From JAGPUQ01 sp036961295 (GTDB taxonomy: Bacteria; Pseudomonadota; Gammaproteobacteria; Pseudomonadales; Porticoccaceae), in assembly GCA_036961295.1 (NCBI GenBank), contig JBALVX010000001.1:372001-436000 (forward strand): a stretch of 64,000 nucleotides of DNA, read 5' to 3'. Shown piece by piece: positions 1-8,740 of this stretch. A program made the translations under genes and the position numbers. Below the pieces are notes generated by a model that was given only the letters and a program-made list of their open reading frames with translations, searched no databases and was not told the DNA's origin. Each line of letters starts with the position of its first letter. The stretch's first letter is position 1.

Positions 1-66
1 ATGCAAAACTACTTGGGTTCAAGGTGGGTGTCCTGTGTGATGCTGGAAATTGATAATGGCGGTAAA

Positions 67-98
67 TTACTTAAGGTATAGATTACTGAAGGTATAGA
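67..98. repeat. Tandem repeat, 2 x 16 bp
   Basis: Two adjacent 16-bp units (67-82 and 83-98) differ at one base and each ends in GGTATAGA. They lie upstream of the RRM protein gene. The TATAGA core recurs in arrays near 8.6 and 29.35 kb. The rest of positions 1-181 shows no gene. Confidence 0.8.
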
Positions 99-181
99 TC
101 GTTAAAGAGAAGAGCTTGTTTTTGAGCAACTGCCCCAAAGAGGCTGTATAGTCCCAGCGCCCACAATAACACGGTGACCCG

Positions 182-469
182 ATGAAACTCCTGATACGTA
201 AGCTTGACCGCAGTACCACCGAAGCTGAACTTAGAGCATTGTTCTCGGCCCACGGTGTGGTGCAGTCTTGCACCCTGGTTTTGGACAAAGACACTGGCGC
301 TTCCAAGGGCTTTGCCTTTGTTGAGATGCCTAAACAGGGGGAGGCCAAGGCAGCCATGAAGTTGCTCAATAACAAAGCTGTGGGCGAAAGTAAAATTCGG
401 GTAAAAAGGGCGGAAAACAAACCGGATGCCAAGCCGGGCGCACCGGACACATCGGGTACAGAAACTTAA
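182..469 (+). CDS. Small RNA-binding protein, single RRM domain
   Basis: This 95-residue protein is almost entirely one RNA-recognition motif. RNP2 is LLIRKL (residues 3-8) and RNP1 is KGFAFVEM (42-49), with the aromatic positions kept. A short Lys/Pro-rich tail follows the domain. Stand-alone RRM proteins of this size are common in gammaproteobacteria and cyanobacteria and bind single-stranded RNA; some are cold-induced. No cold-shock element is evident upstream, where a 16-bp duplication lies instead. The RNA target cannot be inferred. A weak imperfect hairpin (494-523) sits in the convergent gap before the next gene and may end transcription from both sides. Confidence 0.85.
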   Translation: MKLLIRKLDRSTTEAELRALFSAHGVVQSCTLVLDKDTGASKGFAFVEMPKQGEAKAAMKLLNNKAVGESKIRVKRAENKPDAKPGAPDTSGTET

Positions 470-572
470 ATTAAACCTTTACTAGCCGAGCTAGTTTAAG
501 CGGTCAGGCCTTGCCGGTTAAACCGTTTATCGCCAAAGTTAGACAGATAGAAAGGCAGAGAGATAGAAAACA

Positions 573-1442
573 TCAGTCGAGCAAAAACGCCAGATGGGCC
601 TTATTAAACGCCTCTGGTTCCTCCCACTGCGGCCAGTGTGCACTGTGTTCTAGTACCACCATACGAGCGTCGGGAATCATCTTCATCCCTTGTTCCGCCA
701 GCTCCACCGGTTGTCCCGGATTATGGCGGGTCCATAACACCAGGGTAGGGCACTGAATATCGCGCATCAGCTCCGGGTTAACCCAGCGATCACACCAGTC
801 GTCGTCGATAACGCCACCCAGCACGCTCATCGCAATTTTGCCCATCACCGGAGCCATGCCAGGCTGCGCGTATACCGCATAGCGCACATCCACTAATTCA
901 TCGGTAATGGTTTTTTCCGGCTCCGCCATTAGCCAGCTAAGGCGGGCGCGAACCGCTTCTTTAGTGAGTTTTCCTGCGGCTTTTTTTGAGCGCTCTAAGG
1001 CATCGGCTAGCTCAGCTCGGCCCGTTGCGTTGGGCGGCATTAAAATGCCAGTGTTTTGCACCAGCTTAATGACCCGCTGCGGATGTTTGATTGCCGTCCA
1101 GGACGCGACCATTGCCCCGAGAGACTCTCCCGAAAGATAAGCTTTTTCAGCACCAATGGTGTCCAGAAATTTAATTAGATGATCGACAAAGTCATCCATG
1201 TTGTAGTCGCAATCGGGGCGGTCAGTGTAGCCGTGACCGATCATATCGATGGCGTAAACATGAAAGTGCTCTGCGTGGGCCGCGATGTTGCGGACATAGG
1301 CCTCCGCGTGACCGCCAGTGCCGTGCAAAAAAATTAGCGGAGGGCCGTCGCCAGCTTCTAGAACGCGGGTGCGAATACCACCGGCATTATAAAAGGTCTG
1401 TTTGTATTCGACGCCCATTAGATCAACCCAGATGCTACTCAT
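573..1442 (-). CDS. Alpha/beta-fold hydrolase, meta-cleavage-product hydrolase-like
   Basis: This is a 289-residue alpha/beta hydrolase. The oxyanion-hole segment is FLHGTGG (about 38-44), the nucleophile elbow is GESLGA with Ser107, and the catalytic His is His269 in SAHWPQWEEP. The overall pattern resembles MhpC/BphD-type C-C bond hydrolases acting on ring-cleavage products. No dioxygenase or other catabolic gene is adjacent, so the substrate is unknown. The start is supported by an AAGGGG ribosome site about 6 nt upstream. An in-frame ATG eight codons later is possible. It is monocistronic and convergent with the RRM gene. Confidence 0.8.
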   Translation of the reverse strand: MSSIWVDLMGVEYKQTFYNAGGIRTRVLEAGDGPPLIFLHGTGGHAEAYVRNIAAHAEHFHVYAIDMIGHGYTDRPDCDYNMDDFVDHLIKFLDTIGAEKAYLSGESLGAMVASWTAIKHPQRVIKLVQNTGILMPPNATGRAELADALERSKKAAGKLTKEAVRARLSWLMAEPEKTITDELVDVRYAVYAQPGMAPVMGKIAMSVLGGVIDDDWCDRWVNPELMRDIQCPTLVLWTRHNPGQPVELAEQGMKMIPDARMVVLEHSAHWPQWEEPEAFNKAHLAFLLD

Positions 1443-1614
1443 TAGAACCCCTTGTATTTTTTGTAAGCGCTAGATAGTTTGCTAGATATTAAAATAGCAA
1501 CGAGGCGGCAGTATGTACAGGTTGATTTGAGTTTGGGTGAAATGTCGGGGTGGTTTGATGCGGGATTAATCTGTTTTGTGCACGATAAAGTATCGTGAGA
1601 AAGCTGAATAAAAA

Positions 1615-1702
1615 TGGCGGAGGGGCAGGGATTCGAACCCTGGGTGCCTCGCGACACGCCGGTTTTCAAGACCGGTGCATTCGACCACTCTGCCACCCCT
1701 CC
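1615..1702 (-). tRNA. tRNA-Ser (anticodon UGA)
   Basis: On the minus strand the acceptor stem GGAGGGG pairs with CCCCTCC, followed by discriminator G and an encoded CCA at 1617-1615. The anticodon loop CTTGAAA carries TGA. The T-arm reads GGTTCGAATCC, and a long variable arm (TGTCGCGAGGCA region) is typical of class II serine tRNAs. Length is 88 nt including CCA. Confidence 0.95.
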
Positions 1703-1713
1703 GCGAGGCGGCA

Positions 1714-1741
1714 ATTATACCGCCGCGCGTTGTGCTTACAA
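1714..1741 (-). promoter_or_regulatory. Sigma-70 promoter of tRNA-Ser
   Basis: On the minus strand a consensus -10 TATAAT (1719-1714) lies 16 nt downstream of -35 TTGTAA (1741-1736). A GC-rich discriminator follows, and the tRNA starts about 12 nt after the -10. The GC-rich discriminator is typical of stringently controlled stable-RNA promoters. Confidence 0.6.
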
Positions 1742-1783
1742 GTTGTGAATGATGAATAGTGTCAATTTTATGTTGGAAAAATT

Positions 1784-1809
1784 ATAGGCAGCCATCTCTG
1801 GCTGCCTAT
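1784..1809 (-). terminator. Rho-independent terminator of rne
   Basis: A perfect 10-bp inverted repeat (ATAGGCAGCC / GGCTGCCTAT) with a 6-nt loop is followed on the minus strand by TAATTTTT. It lies about 50 nt beyond the rne stop codon. Confidence 0.85.
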
Positions 1810-1861
1810 TTGTTACAACAACTTATTTTGGCTCTATCTTTTTGGCCGTATTTTTTAGCTG

Positions 1862-4840
1862 TTAGCTGTTTTCGGTCGCTTGAGTTGCCGCTGCCCGCGG
1901 ATCGTTAGCCGGGCGCTGGAAAGGTGACGGCTCGGCGATGACGGGAGCAGCACTGGTCGTGTCCAGTGGCGCAGAGTGTGCGACGGTTCCCGTAGACGAG
2001 ATGATCTGCAACTCCTGAACTGGGGCAGGTTTATGACGTGGATCGTTTGAGGCCTTGCCGGTTACGCTAGTTTGAGCGGGCGCGACAGGGGTTTCTGCCA
2101 CAGTTTCTACCAGTGGCTCGGCTTCAGTTTTCGCTTCGGCCTCGATTAGTTCTACTGGTTCGTCCTCTGTCACAGCATCGACTACGGTCTCAGGGGTGCT
2201 TGTTTCAATAGCAAACTCTTCTGTGGCAGGCGCTTCCGCAGGAGGTGCTTCAGCAAGCGTATTTTCCACGCCATCCACTGTGGCTATAGCTATTTCGTCG
2301 GGAGCAGGTTGCGAGCTCTCCGCAACGATTGCCGCCGGCAGATCTGCCGGGGCTTCTACCGAAGTAGTAACCTCCTGGGACGCTGTTGGCGCTTCAGAAC
2401 TTGAGGTCAGTGTGCTGGCCGCCGCTATTACAGCGCCAGTGGTGGCGACTGCTGCTACCGCAGCTTCTGGCTGGTTCAGCGCGCTGAACTCTTCCGGAAT
2501 GGCTTCGCGTTCACGGTGACGGCTAGGCTGACGACGTTGGCCTTCAGGGCGAGGGGTCGGGCGATTCGCTTCTTGCGCCGGAGCTTCGTTGCTGCGTTCC
2601 TTAGCTACCGGAGACTCGCTTTTTTGGCCATCGTTGGACTGATCGCGGGACGGCGACTGGGTTTGCTGGCGAGTATCTTTTTGCTCGTTCGCCTGTCGGC
2701 CAGTATCGGCCTGGTCAGTGCCCTGCTGAGCGGTATTTTGTTGAGCCGTATCTTGTTGCTCAGCGCTCTGCCGATTACCGGTGTTGCGGTTGTCGTTATT
2801 GCGGTTGCGATTCCGGTTGCGGCCGCCACGGCTGCGATTGCGAGTGTTGCCGTTGCCTTGCTCGCTGCGTTGATTGTCGCCGCTGGCTTCGTTCGCAGTA
2901 TTGCCTTGTTGGCTACCTTGTTGGTTTTCTTGCTGGTTGCCAGATTGATTACTAGTTTGGTTATTAGTCTGGTTACTGGTCTGGTTGGCATTGCGCGGAT
3001 TGCGATTTTGATCATTGCGCTGACCTCCGCGACCGCCTCTGCCACCACGGCGCCGGGCACCTTGTTTCGATCCGGTATTTTTGGGAGCTTCGGCCTTGGG
3101 GGCTTCCTCAGGTACAGCGGGGCTTGCGGCTCCAGTTAAGCTCGCAACGACGCGCTTAAACCAACCTGGTTTTGTCTTAGTAGGCGCCGCTGCTGCAACT
3201 GGCGGTGCTGCTTTGGGAGTAGCCGCAGGCGCTTGAGTTGCCGGTGGCAGGGTTTGTACACCCGGCTGTGGCAGCGGGGCGACGGGGCGTACTTGCGAGA
3301 CATCGTCCTTTGACTCAACCGTCGTGGCTTGAGCGAGCTGATAGCTGTAGCTCTCACCGGCTTCGTCTTGTTCGCGAACCCGTTCAATCTGGAAGTGGGG
3401 TGTTTCCATTTCGGGGTGGGGCATGATGACGATGCGGATGTTGTGACGCTTTTCGATACCGGAAATTTCCGAACGTTTTTCGTTGAGCAAAAAGGTGGCT
3501 ACGCTGACTGGAGCGACGACACGAATTTGCGAGCTGTTTTCTTTCTTAGCTTCCTCCTCTACCAGGCGCAGAATCGACAGCGACAGGGAGCGGGTGCCAC
3601 GGATGGTGCCCTGGCCTTCACAGCGGGGGCAAACTTTGGTGGTGGTTTCTTCCAGTGAGGGCCGCAGTCGTTGGCGCGACATCTCGAGTAAACCGAAGCG
3701 GGAAATACGGCCAACCTGAACACGCGCGCGATCAATTTCGAGGGCCTGTCGAACACGTTCTTCGACCTTGCGTTGATTTTTGCTGGCCAGCATGTCGATA
3801 AAATCGATGACCACCAAACCACCCATATCGCGCAGGCGCAATTGGCGAGCGATTTCGTCGGCGGCTTCGAGGTTAGTGTTTACGGCAGTCTCTTCGATGT
3901 CGCTGCCCTTGGTGGCGCGCGAGGAGTTGATGTCGATGGAGATCAAAGCTTCAGTGATATCGATCACGATAGAACCGCCGGAGGGCAGTTTTACTTCGCG
4001 CTCAAAAGCGGTCTCGATCTGGCTTTCAATTTGATAGCGGTTGAACAGGGGTAAGCTGTCTTCGTAGTGGCGTACCCGGTTTTGGTAGTCGGGCATCACT
4101 TGTTGAACGAAAGCAGCGGCCAGTTGATAGGCCTCGACGTTATCAATAATGATTTCAGAGATATCCGGGCGAATATAGTCGCGAATCGCGCGAATAATGA
4201 CGTTGCTTTCCTGGAAGATAAAATGTGGTGCTTTCGCCTGGTCGGCGTCGGCTTTAATGGTGCTCCACAGGTGGAGTAGGTAATCGAGATCCCACTGCAA
4301 TTCTTCGGTAGCGCGACCAATACCTGCGGTGCGGACGATGACGCCGCCGCCTTCAGGGATTTCCAGTCCGCGCATCGCATCGCGCAGCTCGTTGCGCTCC
4401 TCGCCTTCGATACGGCGAGAAATGCCGCCAGCGCGAGGGTTGTTGGGCATTAGCACCATGTAGCGGCCGGCGAGGCTGATAAAGGTGGTTAAGGCAGCGC
4501 CTTTGTTACCACGTTCTTCTTTCTCGACTTGAACGACAACTTCCTGGCCTTCTTTCAGCACGTCGCGGATGCGCAGTTTGCCCTGAGCATCGGCGGGTCG
4601 TTTCTTGAAGTATTCGCGAGAAATCTCTTTCAGCGGCAGAAAGCCGTGTTTGTCCGAGCCATAGTCAACGAACGCGGCTTCGAGGCTGGCCTCGACACGG
4701 GTGATGACACCTTTATAGATATTGGCTTTCTTTTGTTCGCGGGTGCGGTTTTCGATATCGAGGTCGTAAAGGCGTTGGCCATCGACCATCGCCACGCGCA
4801 GCTCTTCGGGCTGAGTGGCGTTAATGAGCATTCTTTTCAT
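1862..4840 (-). CDS. rne: Ribonuclease E
   Basis: This 992-residue protein is the endoribonuclease that starts mRNA decay and processes rRNA and tRNA at the inner membrane. The N-terminal half has the conserved MKRMLINATQ start, the S1 domain (about 35-120), the 5'-sensor and RNase H-like region, the DNase I-like catalytic region, and the Zn-link CPRC (about 403-406). The C-terminal half is unstructured: an Arg/Gly/Asn/Gln-rich RNA-binding stretch with many NQ repeats (about 600-740), an Ala/Glu-rich part, and two NDPR motifs near the end, as in pseudomonad RNase E scaffolds. The leader folds into hairpins over the ribosome site (see 4851-4887). The gene is divergent from rluC, the usual gammaproteobacterial arrangement. 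Confidence 0.97.
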   Translation of the reverse strand: MKRMLINATQPEELRVAMVDGQRLYDLDIENRTREQKKANIYKGVITRVEASLEAAFVDYGSDKHGFLPLKEISREYFKKRPADAQGKLRIRDVLKEGQEVVVQVEKEERGNKGAALTTFISLAGRYMVLMPNNPRAGGISRRIEGEERNELRDAMRGLEIPEGGGVIVRTAGIGRATEELQWDLDYLLHLWSTIKADADQAKAPHFIFQESNVIIRAIRDYIRPDISEIIIDNVEAYQLAAAFVQQVMPDYQNRVRHYEDSLPLFNRYQIESQIETAFEREVKLPSGGSIVIDITEALISIDINSSRATKGSDIEETAVNTNLEAADEIARQLRLRDMGGLVVIDFIDMLASKNQRKVEERVRQALEIDRARVQVGRISRFGLLEMSRQRLRPSLEETTTKVCPRCEGQGTIRGTRSLSLSILRLVEEEAKKENSSQIRVVAPVSVATFLLNEKRSEISGIEKRHNIRIVIMPHPEMETPHFQIERVREQDEAGESYSYQLAQATTVESKDDVSQVRPVAPLPQPGVQTLPPATQAPAATPKAAPPVAAAAPTKTKPGWFKRVVASLTGAASPAVPEEAPKAEAPKNTGSKQGARRRGGRGGRGGQRNDQNRNPRNANQTSNQTNNQTSNQSGNQQENQQGSQQGNTANEASGDNQRSEQGNGNTRNRSRGGRNRNRNRNNDNRNTGNRQSAEQQDTAQQNTAQQGTDQADTGRQANEQKDTRQQTQSPSRDQSNDGQKSESPVAKERSNEAPAQEANRPTPRPEGQRRQPSRHREREAIPEEFSALNQPEAAVAAVATTGAVIAAASTLTSSSEAPTASQEVTTSVEAPADLPAAIVAESSQPAPDEIAIATVDGVENTLAEAPPAEAPATEEFAIETSTPETVVDAVTEDEPVELIEAEAKTEAEPLVETVAETPVAPAQTSVTGKASNDPRHKPAPVQELQIISSTGTVAHSAPLDTTSAAPVIAEPSPFQRPANDPRAAATQATENS

Positions 4841-4850
4841 GTGATCTGTC

Positions 4851-4887
4851 CTGCGTTAGAGGCCGTCAGTTGGGACGGTTTACGCAG
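4851..4887 (-). promoter_or_regulatory. rne leader hairpin covering the ribosome site
   Basis: On the minus strand an outer stem CTGCGT/ACGCAG (4887-4882 with 4856-4851) encloses an inner stem CCGTC/GACGG (4878-4874 with 4867-4863). The outer 3' arm overlaps the purine stretch AGGACAG just before the rne ATG at 4840. This could gate translation in the way the hp2/hp3 elements of E. coli rne do. The pairing is seen directly; the regulatory role is inferred. Confidence 0.5.
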
Positions 4888-4902
4888 AGACGTTTGCTAG
4901 GA

Positions 4903-4920
4903 TTGGCCACCATCGGCCAA
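4903..4920 (-). promoter_or_regulatory. Second rne leader hairpin
   Basis: A perfect 6-bp stem TTGGCC/GGCCAA with a 6-nt loop lies 15 nt upstream of the start-proximal hairpin. Together they make a tandem structured leader. Confidence 0.45.
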
Positions 4921-5454
4921 GCCACTACCTTAAGCCTTAGTCCGAGGACGGGGCCTGAGGTTGGTTGGAACACCCGTATGGTGGAGTGTTTCTTTTTGTC
5001 TTTTTTAGGATTTTCAGGGGGTTAACCTACAATAACAATCTGTAAATGAACTGATTCCTGGTTGTATTTTGGGGTTCGCGCCTATCGCAAACGACTGCTC
5101 TGTACACTTGATGTCTAACATTTAAAGATCAAATGCATCTCTCTAATACAACCTGACAAAACTACCTGCAATCTGTCTCTGTTTCTACCGCCACGCTGTT
5201 GGCGTGGTTTATACCGGGAACCCGTCCGTATGACTTTCTTCGTCTAACTCTGGCCGGGTGCCTGAATAACTTTGTGTCGTTTCAAATCGATTCTTTCAAA
5301 CCGAGCATGTAGCTGTGACAACAGTTTCTGTCTAGAGTGCACACTAACGTGGGCAACAGTGGAAAGGCGCGCGATCTAGTTTCAGTGGGCTTGTCTCGAA
5401 CAACTGGGTGCGGGAAGGGCCACTATCGGAGCGCGGGGCATCACAACTGGTCGC

Positions 5455-5483
5455 AATGTAACACTTTTAATTAACTCCTTCAA
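5455..5483 (-). promoter_or_regulatory. Candidate distal rne promoter
   Basis: On the minus strand TTGAAG (5483-5478) is separated by 17 nt from TACATT (5460-5455). If used, the leader would be about 600 nt. The match is moderate and the region is A/T-rich, so this is only a candidate. Confidence 0.25.
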
Positions 5484-5683
5484 TTACAAGAATAAATTAT
5501 CGGGAGTGGCCGAAAAGTCTCGCAGGGGTAGGGGGCGAGGGCTTAACTTTGTTGGTGGTGCGGCCAAAATACCTTTTACCGTCGTGTAAACTGTGCGCCT
5601 TCCTGCCTCTCGTTATCTGGTGTTCCGTGCTGAACACCCCATAAGGGGTGGGCTAATCCAATCATTTTATCAGGTGGACCACC

Positions 5684-6646
5684 GTGAGCGTCGATGATTC
5701 TCAGTACGCAGCCGTCAGTTTCGTCGATATAGACTCGGAAACCGCCGGGCAGCGTATAGACAACTTTTTGCTAAGCCGTTTGAAAGGGGTGCCCAAGTCG
5801 CGGATTTACCGCTTGCTGCGCAAGGGGGAGGTGCGGGTCAATAAAGGGCGGATTAAGCCGGAGTATCGCCTGCTGGCCGGTGATCAGCTGCGTCTGCCGC
5901 CCATTCGGGTAGCGGAGCGGGGAGCGCCACCGCCCGCGAGCCAGGGGCTGCGTAGCGAGTTACTCTCCAGCATTGTTCGTCAAACTGATGATTGGTTGGT
6001 GCTCAACAAGCCCTCGGGCCTTGCCGTGCACGGCGGTAGCGGCGTGAGTTTGGGGGCGATAGAAGCTCTACGCGATATATGGCCGGACGCCAGACACCTT
6101 GAGTTAGTGCATCGTCTGGATCGCGACACCTCCGGCTGTCTGCTGATCACTAAAAAACGTGCCGCCCTGAAGGATTTGCAGGAGCAAATGCGCGCTGGCT
6201 CCATCACCAAAAAATATTTGGCCCTGGTGGTTGGCAATTGGCCGAAGGGTTTGACCGTGGTGGATGCACCGCTACTAAAGAACACCTTGAGTTCCGGTGA
6301 GCGAGTGGTGCGTGCCGATAGCGCGGGCAAGGCGGCTGTAACCCACTTTAAGGTGCTTAAAGCCTTTGCCGAGTTTACGCTGCTGGAGGTGACGCTGGAA
6401 ACCGGGCGCACCCACCAGATTCGCGTTCACTGCCAGCTTATGGGGCATCCCATCGCGGGGGATCCCAAATACGGTGACAAAGCCGACAATAAGACCTCCA
6501 AAACCCTGGGCCTGAAGCGGCTATTTTTACATGCGGCTAAATTAGGTTTCAAAGATCCGCTAACTGCCGAGCGTCTGGTCTGTGAAGCGCCCTTGCCCGA
6601 GGAGCTAGACCGGGTGTTGACGAACCTGCCGGGTGTGGGATGCTGA
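5684..6646 (+). CDS. rluC: 23S rRNA pseudouridine synthase RluC
   Basis: This 320-residue RluA-family enzyme converts specific uridines of 23S rRNA to pseudouridine. An N-terminal S4 RNA-binding domain (about 20-75) precedes the catalytic domain with HRLDRDTSG (143-151), where Asp146 is the expected catalytic residue. Later the family motif TGRTHQIRVH is present. Position opposite rne and N-terminal S4 domain favour RluC over RluD. The start is GTG with an AGGTGG ribosome site. Its last 7 nt overlap the next gene, indicating translational coupling. Confidence 0.93.
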   Translation: MSVDDSQYAAVSFVDIDSETAGQRIDNFLLSRLKGVPKSRIYRLLRKGEVRVNKGRIKPEYRLLAGDQLRLPPIRVAERGAPPPASQGLRSELLSSIVRQTDDWLVLNKPSGLAVHGGSGVSLGAIEALRDIWPDARHLELVHRLDRDTSGCLLITKKRAALKDLQEQMRAGSITKKYLALVVGNWPKGLTVVDAPLLKNTLSSGERVVRADSAGKAAVTHFKVLKAFAEFTLLEVTLETGRTHQIRVHCQLMGHPIAGDPKYGDKADNKTSKTLGLKRLFLHAAKLGFKDPLTAERLVCEAPLPEELDRVLTNLPGVGC

Positions 6647-7284
6647 TTTTCGATTGGGATGGAACCTTGTGTGATTCCATCGAGCGCATCGCACACTGTT
6701 TACAGCTTGCCGCCGATGATGAGGGTCTGGCTATCCCCAGCCTGGCTGAGGGTCGCGATATTGTCGGCCTGGGTATGCGTGAAGCCCTGGAGCAGTTATT
6801 CCCCGGTATTGAGTCGGACCAAGTGACCCGTTTGCGGGACAGCTACGCCACACACTTTGTGCGCGAAGATGCCGAGCCATCGCCGTTTTTCCCCGGTGCG
6901 CTGGAGGCTCTCCATGATTTCCGTGAGCAGGGTCTGGTACTAGCGGTGGCGACGGGGAAAAGTCGTCGCGGGCTAGACCGAGTACTCGCTAAGCTGGATA
7001 TGAGTGATTTTTTCCACGCGACTATTTGCGCCGATGAAACCGCCTCCAAGCCCGATCCCTTAATGTTGAAGACCCTACTGGCAGATCAGGCGTTGGCCCC
7101 GCAAGCGGCGCTGATGATTGGCGATACGGTGTTCGATATGGCGATGGCTCAGCACATTGCCATGCCGCGCCTGGCGGTGAGCTATGGGGCCCACAGTGTC
7201 GAGCGTTTACTCGGCTACGATCCCATTGCCTGCGTAGATCACTGCGGGGAGTTTGCCGACTGTATTGCGGTTCACTATTCTTAA
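6640..7284 (+). CDS. HAD-superfamily phosphatase, phosphoglycolate phosphatase-like
   Basis: This 214-residue HAD subfamily IA hydrolase has motif I DWDGTLCDS with Asp5 and Asp7, a cap domain, a Lys-containing motif III region (ASKPDP), and motif IV MIGDTVFDM. An equivalent HAD gene follows rluC in pseudomonads. The substrate is not defined by sequence; phosphoglycolate or a similar small phosphate ester is likely. It overlaps the rluC 3' end by 7 nt and is probably co-expressed. Confidence 0.85.
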   Translation: MLIFDWDGTLCDSIERIAHCLQLAADDEGLAIPSLAEGRDIVGLGMREALEQLFPGIESDQVTRLRDSYATHFVREDAEPSPFFPGALEALHDFREQGLVLAVATGKSRRGLDRVLAKLDMSDFFHATICADETASKPDPLMLKTLLADQALAPQAALMIGDTVFDMAMAQHIAMPRLAVSYGAHSVERLLGYDPIACVDHCGEFADCIAVHYS

Positions 7285-7298
7285 GAAAGAGCTATTGA

Positions 7299-7889
7299 TC
7301 AGATTACCCGGCAGCCGGATTGCTCCAGTAATTGGCGTAGCCGAATCAGCGGCAGGCCGGTCAAGGCCGTTGGGTCGTCGCTGTGAATGGCTTCAAACAA
7401 AGCGATCCCCAGGCCTTCGGCTTTGAAGGAGCCGGCGCAGTCAAAAGGCTGCTCTCGCTCCAGGTAGCGGGTGATGCTGCTTGTATCCAAAGTCCGAAAG
7501 ATCACGGTGGTGCTGACCACTGCGCTCAGTTGGGTTTGAGTGGCGCGGTTGAGCACGCAGACGCCGGTATGGAAAACCACGGTATTGCCCGACAGGTTGG
7601 TGAGTTGTTGGGCGGCAGACTTGGCATTACCGGGTTTGCCGTAAAGTCGGCCATTACAGGCAGCGGTTTGATCCGAGCCGATAATCAGGTGCAGTGGGTC
7701 GCTACCAGATTGTAGCTGGGTGTGTATGGCCTGGGCCTTGGCAATGGATAAACGCTCGGCCAAATGCGCCGGGTCTTCACCGGGATTTGCCTGTTCGTCG
7801 ACGTTGGGCGCACAGTGCTCAAAGGCCAAACCAAAGCGCTCCAGTAGTTGCCGACGGTAGGGAGAAGAGGACGCTAAAGTGAGTTTCAT
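7299..7889 (-). CDS. maf: Maf-family nucleotide pyrophosphatase (YceF type)
   Basis: This 196-residue protein carries the Maf signature near the N-terminus (LASSSPYRRQLL), followed by GSDQTA and a C-terminal LTGLPLI segment. Maf proteins hydrolyse non-canonical nucleoside triphosphates. The neighbourhood next to yceD and rpmF matches YceF, which prefers 7-methyl-GTP in E. coli. It is encoded opposite the surrounding genes and starts about 90 nt from divergent yceD. Confidence 0.88.
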   Translation of the reverse strand: MKLTLASSSPYRRQLLERFGLAFEHCAPNVDEQANPGEDPAHLAERLSIAKAQAIHTQLQSGSDPLHLIIGSDQTAACNGRLYGKPGNAKSAAQQLTNLSGNTVVFHTGVCVLNRATQTQLSAVVSTTVIFRTLDTSSITRYLEREQPFDCAGSFKAEGLGIALFEAIHSDDPTALTGLPLIRLRQLLEQSGCRVI

Positions 7890-7979
7890 CGGCTTATATC
7901 GCGATAGTTGTTAAAAGCTTGCGATAATGCGCTATTTTTCTTTGACAGATCAAGGCCATACGCCTAAAATCGCGCCGCT

Positions 7980-8525
7980 ATGCCGATAGTCACACCTGAG
8001 TCATCGTTACCGCATACCGTTGATGTGTTTAAATTAGCGGTTCAGGGGGCTAGTTTGAGCGGTCAAATCGAATCCGCGCACCTATCTCGTTTGGGTGAAG
8101 TGGCGCCGGTAGTGCCTGGCAGTGTTCACGCAGAGCTTGAGTTTTTTATAGGTGATGAGGGTTTTGCCGAGGTGTCGGGATCGGTACGAGGCGAAGTCAG
8201 TCTGAGTTGCCAGCGTTGTTTAGGTCAGCTGTCCCAGGTCTTGAGTGGCGAGTTTACTCTCGGCGCGGTGCGCAAAGACGAGGATGCTGTCGGCTTGCCG
8301 AGGCGTTTGGATCCCTGGCTAGTAGATTCGGAAAGCAGCGATTTACACGCTCTGGTCGAGGATGAGCTGCTGCTGAATTTGCCCATTGTGGCCTTGCACC
8401 CGAGTGGGGCTTGCGAATCGGGCCTCAGGTTTTCGTTTGGTGAAGACGAGAGCAATATGGCAGGTAAGGAGGCAGGTAAAGACAACCCCTTCCAGATATT
8501 GGAGCAGTTGAAAAAACCGCGTTAG
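7980..8525 (+). CDS. yceD: YceD (DUF177), 23S rRNA accumulation protein
   Basis: This 181-residue protein has the DUF177 layout: a beta-rich N-terminal part, a CxxC pair (Cys77, Cys80 in SCQRC), and an acidic segment ending in LLLNLPIVALHPSGAC. YceD is needed for normal 23S rRNA levels in E. coli and is almost always upstream of rpmF, as here. The tail after the conserved core is rich in Glu and Lys. The 215-nt gap to rpmF contains a 6-copy 10-bp repeat. Confidence 0.88.
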   Translation: MPIVTPESSLPHTVDVFKLAVQGASLSGQIESAHLSRLGEVAPVVPGSVHAELEFFIGDEGFAEVSGSVRGEVSLSCQRCLGQLSQVLSGEFTLGAVRKDEDAVGLPRRLDPWLVDSESSDLHALVEDELLLNLPIVALHPSGACESGLRFSFGEDESNMAGKEAGKDNPFQILEQLKKPR

Positions 8526-8584
8526 GTTAAAAGACTGAATTGAAAATTTTTTACTTAAGGTTTTAATCTTAAGGTAAGTGCAGA

Positions 8585-8644
8585 AGCTATAGCTAGTTAT
8601 GGATAGTCATAGAAAGCCATAGAAAGTTATAGATAGATATAGAC
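8585..8644. repeat. Tandem repeat, 6 x 10 bp
   Basis: Six uninterrupted 10-bp units follow the approximate consensus AGTYATAGAA (for example AGTCATAGAA, AGCCATAGAA, AGTTATAGAT). They fill much of the yceD-rpmF spacer. Ten bp is about one helical turn, so the ATAG cores face the same side of the DNA. Confidence 0.85.
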
Positions 8645-8740
8645 TGCCATTAACTAATTAATGGCAGCTTCATGTGTCAGCGTTTAAATGTGTTGAGTTT
8701 AAATGTACTGACTTACGACATTGCCGTTTAGGAGGCACCC

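Larger units (their letters stand above)
4841..5683. other. Long rne-rluC divergent intergenic region (rne leader)
   Basis: These 843 nt hold no convincing gene. The 80 nt next to rne contain strong minus-strand hairpins. Further out, the sequence is unremarkable apart from A/T-rich stretches near 5455-5515 where promoters are plausible. In E. coli the same junction carries a long rne 5'UTR through which RNase E controls its own mRNA. The unusual length here fits that role (inference). A ribosome site AGGTGG precedes the rluC GTG start. Confidence 0.6.

Noticed and set aside
494..523. Imperfect hairpin GTTTAAgCGG / CCGgTTAAAC between the RRM and hydrolase genes
   Set aside because: It has an internal mismatch and no T-tract on either strand, so it is too weak to call a terminator with confidence.
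1442..1714. 90-codon minus-strand frame across the tRNA-Ser gene
   Set aside because: It reads through the tRNA and its promoter. The tRNA explains the sequence fully.
2196..3139. Two long open frames on the plus strand opposite the rne 3' half (107 and 207 codons)
   Set aside because: They mirror the low-complexity Ala/Asn/Gln/Arg-rich RNase E tail, have very biased composition, no ribosome site, and no recognisable domain.
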